A stretch of 64,000 nt of DNA, taken from the NCBI RefSeq assembly GCF_000169455.1, contig NZ_AAYC01000010.1, forward strand, positions 62,001 to 126,000, in the 5' to 3' direction. This document shows positions 18,406 through 26,820 of this stretch, in pieces. Both the position numbers and the translations under genes were made by a program. The stretch comes from Roseobacter sp. SK209-2-6 (GTDB lineage Bacteria > Pseudomonadota > Alphaproteobacteria > Rhodobacterales > Rhodobacteraceae). How positions within the stretch are numbered: the stretch's first letter is position 1; the number at the start of each line of letters is the position of its first letter. The notes under the pieces are model-generated. The model saw only the letters and a list, made by a program, of their open reading frames with translations. It ran no database searches and was not told where the DNA came from.

Positions 18406-20000
18406 AAAGCATAGGTGAAGCACTGGTCGCTCAGTTGGTTGAGAGGGGTGTCGACACTGTGTTTGGCATTCCCGGTGTCCATACCATCGAACTCTATCGC
18501 GGGCTTGCAGAGTCCGGGATCAAACATGTCACCCCACGCCATGAGCAAGGGGCCGGATTTATGGCAGATGGCTATGCGCGGGTTTCGGGCAAGCCTGGCG
18601 TTGCCTTTGTAATCACTGGGCCGGGGCTGACCAATACCCTGACAGCGATGGGACAGGCCCGAGCTGATAGCGTGCCGATGCTGGTTGTCTCTGGTGTCAA
18701 TCAAGTGGCGAGCCTAGGCAAAGGCCTGGGGCATCTCCATGAGCTTCCTGACCAGCTGGCGCTGGCGCAGACCGTTGCGCTGCATTCTGAACGTCTGGAA
18801 AGATCTTCTGATCTGCTACCCGCATTGGATCGCGCTTTTGGCCCCTTCAACTCCGGTAGGCCGGGACCAACCCATATTGAGGTGCCGCTGGACGTCGCTG
18901 GGCAAGAGTTTGCTGGTAGCGCTCTGTCGGAAGGGAGCAAGACTACGCCGAAGGCCGATGCAGAGTTTCTGGCGCAGGCTGCGCAAAAACTCAATTCTGC
19001 CAAGGCGCCAGTCATTTTGGCGGGTGGCGGCGTGCGGCAGTCACGGGCGTTGGTTCAGGCGCTGGCAGAGCGCCTGGATGCCGCCGTAGTCCAGACGGTA
19101 AACGCGCGCGGCCTGATGTTTGAGCATCCCCTAGGGGTGCCCGCCAGCCCCAGCCTGGCAGCGGTGCGCACTCTGATAGAGGGCGCTGACTTGGTGCTGG
19201 CGCTGGGGACCGAAATCGGCCAGACCGATTTTGACATGTATGCTACAGGCACCATGGCACGGATGCCGGGGTTGATCCGGGTCGATCTTTGCCCCGACCA
19301 ACTGGCCCGCCATGAGGCTGAGATCGCAATCGAGGGGGATGCCGCCGAGGTGACGAGTGCTCTTCTGTCTCTGCTGGAAGGGAATGACCCGGCGGGCGAA
19401 GGTTCTGCACGCGCTGCCAAAGCACGCGCGGGCGCGATGGAGGAAATCGGCGCAGATATGAGAGCGGCCTGCGAGGTTCTAGACGCGATGCGGGATGCGG
19501 TCCCAGAGGCCTTGATGGTGGGAGACTCCGTCTACCCGATCTACGCGGGCAATCTCTATTATGATCATGATCGGCCCGGAGGCTGGTTCAACGCAGCCAC
19601 AGGCTTTGGTGCGCTGGGCTATGGTATCCCGGCGGCGATTGGTGCCTCTTTGGCGGATCCCTCAGCCCCCGTTATCTGTATCGTGGGGGATGGCGGCGCG
19701 CAGTTCAGCCTGCCTGAATTGATGTGTGCGGTGGATGAGAAACTGCCCATCACTTTTGTGATCTGGAACAACCACGGCTATCAGGAAATCGCCACCTCTA
19801 TGCAGGATGCTGATGTAAAGGTCGTTGGCTGCGATCCGACGCCGCCGGATTTTGAATTTGTGGCGCGCTCCTGCGGCATGCCCTTTCAACGGATCAAGTC
19901 GGACCCACACATGGTGTCCGAGGCCCTGCAACAGGCGCAAGGTGTTCCTGGACCCAGAATGGTGGAAATCCAAACGCCAAACTTGGCGCAGGCCAACTAG
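18402..20000 (+). CDS. aruI: ThDP-dependent 2-ketoarginine decarboxylase-like enzyme
   Basis: This 532-residue protein of the acetolactate synthase superfamily has the activating Glu48 (PRHEQGAGFMADGYAR), a central FAD/domain-2 type region, and the ThDP-Mg motif GDGGAQFSLPEL through NNHGYQE near residues 427-460. It is best matched to 5-guanidino-2-oxopentanoate decarboxylases (AruI), which make 4-guanidinobutyraldehyde from 2-ketoarginine. It overlaps the transaminase gene by ATGA. A plain acetolactate synthase is less likely, because there is no ilvH-like subunit gene beside it. Confidence 0.75.
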   Translation: MKSIGEALVAQLVERGVDTVFGIPGVHTIELYRGLAESGIKHVTPRHEQGAGFMADGYARVSGKPGVAFVITGPGLTNTLTAMGQARADSVPMLVVSGVNQVASLGKGLGHLHELPDQLALAQTVALHSERLERSSDLLPALDRAFGPFNSGRPGPTHIEVPLDVAGQEFAGSALSEGSKTTPKADAEFLAQAAQKLNSAKAPVILAGGGVRQSRALVQALAERLDAAVVQTVNARGLMFEHPLGVPASPSLAAVRTLIEGADLVLALGTEIGQTDFDMYATGTMARMPGLIRVDLCPDQLARHEAEIAIEGDAAEVTSALLSLLEGNDPAGEGSARAAKARAGAMEEIGADMRAACEVLDAMRDAVPEALMVGDSVYPIYAGNLYYDHDRPGGWFNAATGFGALGYGIPAAIGASLADPSAPVICIVGDGGAQFSLPELMCAVDEKLPITFVIWNNHGYQEIATSMQDADVKVVGCDPTPPDFEFVARSCGMPFQRIKSDPHMVSEALQQAQGVPGPRMVEIQTPNLAQAN

Positions 20001-20029
20001 GAGAAACTCTTCCCCTTGGATCAGAACGC

Positions 20030-20058
20030 AAAGTCGCACAAATATTCCGTGCGGCTTT
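20030..20058 (+). terminator. Terminator-like hairpin after the decarboxylase gene
   Basis: A 7-bp stem (GTCGCAC at 20033-20039 with GTGCGGC at 20049-20055, one wobble pair) is flanked by AAA and TTT. It separates the transaminase/decarboxylase unit from luxR. Confidence 0.5.
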
Positions 20059-20182
20059 GGCTTTCGCCTGGGCCGAGAAAATCTGTCGCTATGGTTCTCT
20101 GTCTTGCCCAGGTGGCTGCAAATGTGGCATCCAATCAGATAACATGACGAACACGACCCCTCCCTACCCGCCTGTGTGACCT

Positions 20183-20806
20183 ATGGCGGAAGAACTTCAA
20201 AACAGCCTGTTCAAGGTCCTGAGCAACCTTTCGGAGGTCGGCTATTCTGTTGGTCTTGGGTTTATTGGTTTTGAACCCCATTACGTAAAATCTACATATT
20301 CTAAGGCCTGGGTTGCACGCTACGTTGAGCGGCTGTTCATTCAGACCGACCCGACGGTTCAGTTTGGCCTGAGCCGGACTGGACATGTGACTTGGAAGCA
20401 GTTGCAGGAACTCTATCCAGAATCCAAAACCTTCTTTGATGAAGCGGCGCTCTTTGGTCTGCGTCATGGCAATACCCTGTCCCTACGTATTGACGGACAA
20501 ATCTCTGTGCTGAGCTGCTCTGGCAGCCCTTGGAACGAACAGGAATTGCGCATGGCAGATGCGGCCCTGCGGGGGCTTGCGGTTTTGCTATCCAAACCCC
20601 GAGAGGGGAGGGATTTTGGCCTGCCAGAACGTGTCAAAGATGTATTGGCGCTTATGGTCAGTGGCGCAAGGGACCAGGAAATTGCTGAGATCCTCAGCAT
20701 TAAGATCGAAACGGTTCGGGCGCGGCGTCAACTGGCGTTTCAGCTGACAAACACAAGAACAATCGCTCAACTTATATCAGAAGTGATAAAAAACGGGCTA
20801 ATCTGA
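20183..20806 (+). CDS. LuxR-type quorum-sensing regulator
   Basis: The 207-residue protein has an N-terminal autoinducer-binding-type domain (about 10-140, with W and TDP positions typical of acyl-homoserine lactone pockets) and a C-terminal LuxR helix-turn-helix. The DNA-binding domain is divergent: the usual LTxRExEVL is LPERVKDVL, and the recognition helix reads IKIETVRARRQLAFQL. It lies 61 bp before a luxI gene, so the two probably form an autoinducer circuit. Whether it activates or represses cannot be told. Confidence 0.85.
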   Translation: MAEELQNSLFKVLSNLSEVGYSVGLGFIGFEPHYVKSTYSKAWVARYVERLFIQTDPTVQFGLSRTGHVTWKQLQELYPESKTFFDEAALFGLRHGNTLSLRIDGQISVLSCSGSPWNEQELRMADAALRGLAVLLSKPREGRDFGLPERVKDVLALMVSGARDQEIAEILSIKIETVRARRQLAFQLTNTRTIAQLISEVIKNGLI

Positions 20807-20867
20807 GCCTTCCTGATTTCTTCGCATGGTTGCAACAACAAAATGGCGCTGAACTTTGGAGAGTGCC

Positions 20868-21608
20868 ATGCAACTACATGTTTTCAATTATCTGGACCAA
20901 TACAAACACGGCTCGGTCTATCGAGAATTCCTGGGGCTTCGTAAGCGAGTCCTCGTGGACGGACTTGGGTGGCAGATCCCACACAACAGCGAGGTGGAAG
21001 AGGACCAATATGACAATCCCACAGCGGTCTATTCCGTCGTTCGCGCCAATGGAGCAGTGATCGCGGGTGCGCGCGCAGCCCCGTGTAATTCCCAATGGGG
21101 CGAGTGGAGCTATATGTTGAAAGACGCCCGCGATGGAAAGATCGACGCAATACCCAAGGATCTGCTGCAGACCTACCCAGAGTCAGCAAGCACTTGGGAA
21201 TGCACCCGTTTTGTCTCTGCCAACACTGGCTTTGCGCGGCAGAGTTCTTGGGCAGCTGAACACATGGAAACCGCGACCAAATTGGTTGTTGCGGGTCTTT
21301 GCGAATTTGCCTTTGATCAGGGGGGAGAGCATCTGATGTCGCTCTCCCCATTGGGTTTGGGTCGCCTGCTCAGATCCTTCGGTTATCAGGCCAAAACTGC
21401 GGGAGGAGGCTACCGATGCAGGGAGGATGGCAGGCGCTATCGCCCTTTCTTTATGACCTGTGATAAACACGTGAACCGGGGTTTGTTTCAGCGTCATTTG
21501 GCAGCGGATCAGACGCAATGGGAATTGCGTTGCCCAGCTGATAACCTGCACTGGCACCCGCAAAAGCAGCACTCCCCCCTACACATTGGCAATCAACAGC
21601 ATGGCTAA
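20868..21608 (+). CDS. Acyl-homoserine lactone synthase, LuxI family
   Basis: LuxI enzymes make acyl-homoserine lactones from S-adenosylmethionine and acyl-ACP. The 246-residue product has the expected LRKRVLVDGLGW, the acidic EEDQYDNP, and WECTRF with the conserved Glu and Arg. The ATG at 20868 has GGAG six bases upstream; a TTG 12 bp earlier is weaker. After GGGYRCREDGRRYRPFF the protein continues about 50 residues beyond the usual LuxI end, into a His/Gln-rich tail. The luxR gene lies directly upstream. Confidence 0.85.
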   Translation: MQLHVFNYLDQYKHGSVYREFLGLRKRVLVDGLGWQIPHNSEVEEDQYDNPTAVYSVVRANGAVIAGARAAPCNSQWGEWSYMLKDARDGKIDAIPKDLLQTYPESASTWECTRFVSANTGFARQSSWAAEHMETATKLVVAGLCEFAFDQGGEHLMSLSPLGLGRLLRSFGYQAKTAGGGYRCREDGRRYRPFFMTCDKHVNRGLFQRHLAADQTQWELRCPADNLHWHPQKQHSPLHIGNQQHG

Positions 21609-21627
21609 GAAGACCGGCCCGCAACAA

Positions 21628-21653
21628 CGCCCTTCTCGTGAAAGAGAAGGGCG
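21628..21653. repeat. Perfect 10-bp hairpin after luxI
   Basis: CGCCCTTCTC (21628-21637) and GAGAAGGGCG (21644-21653) form a perfect stem with a GTGAAA loop, 19 bp beyond the luxI stop. No clear T tract follows, so it may be an mRNA-stabilising or processing element instead of a classic terminator. Confidence 0.6.
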
Positions 21654-21891
21654 CAGGGGATAGGCTTTGGAGGGGTCACCCTTCCGCGAGAAAAACCAAG
21701 GAAACTGGGAGCTCTTTCTCTTTCTTGGGATTTGCACCCAGTCTTGCCAAAACAAAAGGAAAGCCACGGGAAAAAGTTGGCGCCTCTTCGCTAGGCGGCG
21801 CCTAGCGCAGCTGTGAAGTGGGCCAAGGTGGACAGATACGAGCGGGAATTGTAATCAGAAAGGTGAAAGAAGCACGGAACAGGACGCAAGA

Positions 21892-22848
21892 GTGAAGAGA
21901 ACGACGCTATGGCGGCGAACGCCTCCTGCGGTTTTTCCGGTTTGTCTGGGGTTGATGGGGCTGGGCCTGGGCTGGCGCAATGCGTCAACGATCCTGCCGA
22001 TCGCCCATGAAATCGGGGATCTGCTGCTGGGGTTTTCTACGGCATACTTCCTGTGGTTCCTGGTGTTGTATCTGGCCAAACTCGCCGTACGTCCCACCGT
22101 CATCTTTGATGATATGAAGCGGGCACCGGCACGCGCCGGAGTTGCTGCCAGCGCGATGTGCATGATGCTCTTGGCTGCGGCCCTGCTGCCCTTGGGTGTT
22201 TCTGTTCCACAGGTCTGGTGGAGTGGGGTTATTCTGCAGATTGCGGCCAGTGCGGTTGTCTGTTGGTCCCTTTGGCGAGAGCCCGCTGCCACGCGCCGCT
22301 TCTCTCCCTTTCAATATCTGACCTTTGTGGGACCGATCGTTGGCCCGATTGCAGGCATTCCACTGGGCTACGTCTGGCAAAGTATTGTGCTGACCTATGC
22401 TGCCCTGGTTGCACATGTGGTGATTTCTCTGGGGCTGACCCTGCGCCTTGGCAAAACCCGCCCTCCAGAAGCGATGCGCCCCTCTTTGGTCATCTTCCTC
22501 TCGCCAAATTGCCTCTTTGCGATCAGTTTTGGCCTGCTAGGGGTGGAAGGTGGTTTCTGGGGGTTTTACTGGTTTTCCAACGCGGTAGCCCTGTTATTGC
22601 TGGCTCTGACCCCCTGGTTGATCCGTGGCGGCTGGAGCCCGGTTTGGGCCAGTTTCACCTTCCCCTTGACTGCGTTTCTCCAGATGCAGGTCATGGCGAT
22701 GCAGAAAGGCGCGGGAGATATTGCGCTGTTTGGCGTGATCGCCACGCTCTTGATCGCGACGCCCTTGGTGCTGGGCATCGCTTATCGTTTCACACTCGAA
22801 TGGGTCTCGGGGGAACTGGCGGAAAAGAGCGGCGCCGCCGAAGCCTAG
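21892..22848 (+). CDS. TehA/SLAC1-type (TDT) transporter
   Basis: The 318-residue membrane protein has about ten helices and starts with the TDT-family pattern TPPAVFPVCLGLMGLGLGWR. TDT proteins include anion channels and exporters for tellurite, C4-dicarboxylates and sulfite. The start is GTG at 21892 after AGGAC. The substrate is unknown. It stands alone, facing the convergent glucokinase gene. Confidence 0.85.
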   Translation: MKRTTLWRRTPPAVFPVCLGLMGLGLGWRNASTILPIAHEIGDLLLGFSTAYFLWFLVLYLAKLAVRPTVIFDDMKRAPARAGVAASAMCMMLLAAALLPLGVSVPQVWWSGVILQIAASAVVCWSLWREPAATRRFSPFQYLTFVGPIVGPIAGIPLGYVWQSIVLTYAALVAHVVISLGLTLRLGKTRPPEAMRPSLVIFLSPNCLFAISFGLLGVEGGFWGFYWFSNAVALLLLALTPWLIRGGWSPVWASFTFPLTAFLQMQVMAMQKGAGDIALFGVIATLLIATPLVLGIAYRFTLEWVSGELAEKSGAAEA

Positions 22849-22918
22849 GGCTGAGATTCAGGACGAAAACCAAAGATCAAAGCTTGAATTGAGCCGAGTG
22901 AACCTTTGTCATTGAAAG

Positions 22919-23872
22919 CTAGCCCAGAGTGACAGAGGCACAGCCACGCAGGGCAGCGGCGTCTTCTGCTATGCAAAAAACAGGCGCCTGGACATTTGGG
23001 CAGGTTTTGTCGGGCGGGGTGTAAGTGCGCACAAAACTATCCCGCGCGGTGGTGTTTTCCATCAGGCTGCGGGCAACGGTCCCGGCAAAGTAAATGCCCC
23101 CTGCAGGGAGATAGGCGAGCCGCAGATTTCGACACAGCCGTGCCAGCAGCTCACCGTAGAAGGTCAGGAACTCCTGCACCTGGGGAAGGTCCTGCAGCGC
23201 CATGATTTCCTGCCCTTTGAGCGCCGGGGAAGACGGCTGGAGGCGGTTGTAGAGGGCAGCAAAGCCCCGTCCTGAGAAGCAATCTTCCACAGTTGGAAAA
23301 CCCGCTGCGCCCTCTGGCAGTTGAGCTTGCAAAGCCTGGAAGACCTCCAAGGGGAGGGACACATGACCTGCCTCCGCACCAAGTGGCGAGGCGCCCTGAT
23401 CCGTGATCAAGACCGGGCTGACGTTGAAACCGGTTCCGATCCCAACCACGAGAGCTTGCTGGGGGCCGCTATGTTTGGATTTTGGGGCATCCGTTTCAGT
23501 TACATGCAGCAAAGACGCATCGGATAGATGCGGCAATGCATGACCAAGCGCGCCGAGATCATTCATCAGATGCGTCCTGAGGGAAAAGCGCGTGCCTAGC
23601 GCCTTGCTGTCAAAATGCCAGTCCCGGTTGGTAAGACGACCGGATTGCCCCGCCACAGGTCCGGCAATTGCGACAACCATCTCGCTTGCCTTGGGGTGAC
23701 CTTCCTGTGTGAGGAAGGCCTCAACCAATGTGTCAAAGCTGGCATAGTCGTCATTGGCAAACCGGCGAGAGGTGCCAATTGTGCCATCCGCGAATGACAG
23801 CGCGAGGCGGCAATTGGTGCCGCCTACATCTGCAACGATCCGTGTCATTTCTCTCACTTGCGCTTGGTTCAA
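22919..23872 (-). CDS. glk: Glucokinase
   Basis: The 317-residue product belongs to the bacterial glucokinase (ROK-distinct) family. It has the phosphate-binding VADVGGTNCRLAL, the catalytic Asp in LMNDLGALGHA, the second phosphate loop GIGTGFNVS and the sugar-site EAGH. It makes glucose 6-phosphate from imported glucose. Its start overlaps the stop of the ABC ATPase gene by 4 bp, so it is the last gene of the importer operon. A second start 24 bp downstream is possible. This gene gives the importer its likely substrate. Confidence 0.92.
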   Translation of the reverse strand: MNQAQVREMTRIVADVGGTNCRLALSFADGTIGTSRRFANDDYASFDTLVEAFLTQEGHPKASEMVVAIAGPVAGQSGRLTNRDWHFDSKALGTRFSLRTHLMNDLGALGHALPHLSDASLLHVTETDAPKSKHSGPQQALVVGIGTGFNVSPVLITDQGASPLGAEAGHVSLPLEVFQALQAQLPEGAAGFPTVEDCFSGRGFAALYNRLQPSSPALKGQEIMALQDLPQVQEFLTFYGELLARLCRNLRLAYLPAGGIYFAGTVARSLMENTTARDSFVRTYTPPDKTCPNVQAPVFCIAEDAAALRGCASVTLG

Positions 23873-24966
23873 TTCAGCCGTTTGCCGGTATCCGGCGCAA
23901 AGTATGACACTTTGCCCAGGTCAAAGGCCAGATCCAGCATCGCACCGGGCTGCGCCTTGGTCTCCGCATGGAGCCGCGCCGTCACCTGGCGTCCACCCAG
24001 TTCCGAGACCACATAGGTATCGGCGCCGGCCGGTTCTACCAGATCGATGCGGCACTCGGCTGCCTGGACCTTTTGACCACTGCGGAAGCCCGCTTCGGCG
24101 ATGTCCTCGGGGCGCAGGCCAAGGATGATATCTGCAGGCAACTCTCCGGAGTGTTCACCCTCCAGAACCATTGGTTCACCTTCTGCGCGCTCAATCTCTA
24201 TCTGCAGGGCTTTGCCATTGCGGCGGGTGCGGGCCGGGATCAGGTTCATTGCAGGCGACCCCATGAAATCCGCAACAAAGAGATTGGCTGGGTGGTTGTA
24301 GATCTCTGCGGGCGTGCCGATCTGCTGCACCACGCCGCCTTTCATGACCACGATCTTGGTCGCCAGGGTCATCGCCTCGATCTGGTCATGGGTCACATAG
24401 ACCATGGTGGCACCAAGGTTCTGGTGCAGTTTCTTGATTTCGCTGCGCATGCTGACCCGCAGTTTGGCATCAAGGTTAGAAAGTGGCTCATCAAAGAGGA
24501 AGAGCTTGGGGTCACGCACCAGAGCGCGGCCCATGGCCACCCGCTGCCGCTGCCCACCTGAAAGCTGACCGGGGCGGCGGTTGAGCAGGGGTTCGATCTG
24601 CAGCTGGGCCGCTACCTCCGCCAGCTTGCGCTCTTGCGTGGCCTGATCCACCCCGCGTACCTTCATGCCAAAGGTGATGTTCTTGGCCACCGACATGGTG
24701 GGGTAGAGTGCATAGGACTGGAACACCATGGCAATATCGCGGTCCTTGGGGCTGACATGGGTCATGTCCCGACCGCCAATATCGATTGTGCCGCCGGTGA
24801 TCGGCTCCAGCCCGGCAATACAGTTCAACAGCGTGGACTTGCCGCAGCCCGAGGGGCCGACGAGAACCAGAAAATCACCTGGTTCGATGGCGACATTGAT
24901 GTCTTTCAGGATCTCTGTCGCGCCATAGTTCTTGTAGAGGTTCTTGATATCCAGGATCGGGGCCAT
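23869..24966 (-). CDS. Sugar ABC transporter ATPase, MalK/UgpC type
   Basis: The 365-residue ATPase carries Walker A GPSGCGKST (37-45), the LSGGQRQRVAMGRAL signature, Walker B LFLFDEP and the C-terminal MalK-type OB region (about 240-360) with ILGLRPEDI. It energises uptake through the two permeases encoded upstream. It is followed by glk with a 4-bp overlap. Members of this family serve several sugars; glucose or mannose is inferred from glk and from the binding protein. Confidence 0.92.
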   Translation of the reverse strand: MAPILDIKNLYKNYGATEILKDINVAIEPGDFLVLVGPSGCGKSTLLNCIAGLEPITGGTIDIGGRDMTHVSPKDRDIAMVFQSYALYPTMSVAKNITFGMKVRGVDQATQERKLAEVAAQLQIEPLLNRRPGQLSGGQRQRVAMGRALVRDPKLFLFDEPLSNLDAKLRVSMRSEIKKLHQNLGATMVYVTHDQIEAMTLATKIVVMKGGVVQQIGTPAEIYNHPANLFVADFMGSPAMNLIPARTRRNGKALQIEIERAEGEPMVLEGEHSGELPADIILGLRPEDIAEAGFRSGQKVQAAECRIDLVEPAGADTYVVSELGGRQVTARLHAETKAQPGAMLDLAFDLGKVSYFAPDTGKRLN

Positions 24967-24970
24967 GGGA

Positions 24971-25876
24971 TTATCCTTTCACGGATCCCGCGGTCAGACC
25001 GCGGATAAAGTATTTGCCAGCAACGACATAGACGAGCAGCGTAGGAAGGGCGGCAATGATGGCTGCGGCCATATCCACGTTGTATTCCTTCACGCCGGTG
25101 GTGGAGTTGACGATATTGTTCAGCGCAACGGTGACAGGCTGCGTGCCCGCCTGGCTAAAGGAGACACCAAAGAGGAAGTCATTCCAGATCTGGGTAAATT
25201 GCCAGATGACCGTCACAACGATGATCGGCAGAGAGAGCGGCAGGAAGATCGACCAGAAGATGCGGAAGAAACCGGCCCCATCAACCTTGGCCGCTTTGAC
25301 CAGATCTGCGGGTATGGTGACATAGAAGTTGCGGAAGAACAGGGTGGTAAAGCCCAAACCATAGATCACATGGGTCAGGATCAGCCCCGGAATGGTTCCG
25401 GCCAGCCCCATCTTTCCCAACATCATCGCCATTGGCAACAGCACCACCTGAAAGGGGATGAAGCAGCCAAAGAGCATCAGCGAGAAGATCAGGTTGGCAC
25501 CGCGGAAATTCCACTGTGCGATGACATAGCCATTGGCCGCTCCCAGACCGGTGGAGAGAAGAACAGCGGGCACCGCAATCAATACGGAATTCCAGAAATA
25601 GGGCTGCAGGCCTTCGCATTTGATGCCAGTGCAGGCACCAGACCAGGCGGTGCGCCAGGCCTCGAATGTCAGCTCACGCGGGAAGGCGATAAGGCTACCG
25701 GTGCGGATTTCCTCCAGGCTTTTAAGCGAGGTTGTAACCATCACAAAAAGCGGCATCAGGTAAAAGAGCGCAAAGAGACCCAGCATGGCAAAGAGCAGCC
25801 AGCGCAGCGCCAGTTTTTGGACATCAGAGTTGCGGTTTTGGGTGGCAGCGGGAGACATTGGCGCAAAATCAGTCAT
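24971..25876 (-). CDS. Sugar ABC transporter permease (second subunit)
   Basis: The 301-residue protein has six membrane helices and the permease EAA-loop (KAAKVDGAGFFRIFWSIFLPLSLPI) that contacts the ATPase. It overlaps the upstream permease gene by 8 bp and is followed by the ATPase gene after 4 bp. It is of the MalG type. A later start at the MSPAATQ position is possible. Confidence 0.92.
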   Translation of the reverse strand: MTDFAPMSPAATQNRNSDVQKLALRWLLFAMLGLFALFYLMPLFVMVTTSLKSLEEIRTGSLIAFPRELTFEAWRTAWSGACTGIKCEGLQPYFWNSVLIAVPAVLLSTGLGAANGYVIAQWNFRGANLIFSLMLFGCFIPFQVVLLPMAMMLGKMGLAGTIPGLILTHVIYGLGFTTLFFRNFYVTIPADLVKAAKVDGAGFFRIFWSIFLPLSLPIIVVTVIWQFTQIWNDFLFGVSFSQAGTQPVTVALNNIVNSTTGVKEYNVDMAAAIIAALPTLLVYVVAGKYFIRGLTAGSVKG

Positions 25877-26741
25877 GTTTCGCCCTCAGTTCAGAGTAGA
25901 GATAGGGCACTACGATGGCAAAGACGACGCCCATCATCACCATGGCAGAGCTGGCGGCCTGTCCCAGATCGCCGCGCGAAAAGGCCATGGCGTACATATA
26001 GGTGGCGGGCAGATCCGTGGCATAGCCAGGGCCGCCACCGGTAAGGGCAATGACCAAATCGAAGCTCTTGATTGCCAGATGAGCCAACACGATAAAGGCC
26101 GAGAGGAAAATCGGGGCCATCGAAGGCAGGATGATCGCGCTATAGATCCGCCAGTTTGGGATGCCATCAACCTGTGCGGCCTTGATGATTTCGCCATCAA
26201 CACTGCGCAACCCCGCCAGGAACAGCGCCATGACAAAGCCAGAGGCCTGCCAGACACCGGCGATCACGATGGCATAGATTGCCATGTCAGGGTTGATCAC
26301 CCAATCAAAGGAAAAGCTCTCAAAACCCCAGCTGCGCACCATGGCTTCGATGCCGAGGCCGGGGTTCATGATCCATTTCCAGGCGGTGCCGGTCACGATC
26401 ATCGACAGCGCCATGGGGTAGAGGTAGATCGTGCGTAGAGCGCCCTCAACACGGATCTTTTGATCCAACAGGATCGCCAGCAGCAGTCCCAGGCACATTG
26501 AAATGACAATGAAAAGGACGCCAAAAACCAGCAGGTTCTCCATCGCTGTGTCCCAACGAGGGGAGGAGAAGAGTTTCTTGTACTGGATGGTGCCATGCAG
26601 ATCGTATTTCGGCAGCAGGCGGGAGCGGGTTAAAGAGACCCAGGCGGTCCAACCGATGAAGCCGTAGACAAAGATCAGCAATGCAACGAAGGAGGGTGCC
26701 AGAACCACTTTCGGGATCTGGTTTTCAAACCAAGTGACCAT
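25869..26741 (-). CDS. Sugar ABC transporter permease (first subunit)
   Basis: This 290-residue MalF-type permease has six helices. The EAA loop is at KAAQVDGIPNWRIYSAIILPSMAPI. It pairs with the adjacent permease to form the membrane channel. An 11-bp hairpin separates it from the binding-protein gene, a layout that often keeps the binding-protein transcript more abundant. Confidence 0.92.
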   Translation of the reverse strand: MVTWFENQIPKVVLAPSFVALLIFVYGFIGWTAWVSLTRSRLLPKYDLHGTIQYKKLFSSPRWDTAMENLLVFGVLFIVISMCLGLLLAILLDQKIRVEGALRTIYLYPMALSMIVTGTAWKWIMNPGLGIEAMVRSWGFESFSFDWVINPDMAIYAIVIAGVWQASGFVMALFLAGLRSVDGEIIKAAQVDGIPNWRIYSAIILPSMAPIFLSAFIVLAHLAIKSFDLVIALTGGGPGYATDLPATYMYAMAFSRGDLGQAASSAMVMMGVVFAIVVPYLYSELRAKHD

Positions 26742-26766
26742 GAGATCGGCCCTTTATGTCGTCAGC

Positions 26767-26795
26767 GCTCCGTCCCAGAATGAATGGGACGGAGC
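26767..26795 (-). repeat. Intercistronic hairpin in the sugar importer operon
   Basis: A perfect 11-bp stem (GCTCCGTCCCA with TGGGACGGAGC, 7-nt loop) lies between the binding-protein and permease genes. No T tract follows on the minus strand. It probably protects the upstream mRNA or gives partial termination, raising binding-protein levels. Confidence 0.7.
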
Positions 26796-26820
26796 AACCT
26801 GTTTGGGAGAGGTCAGGCGA

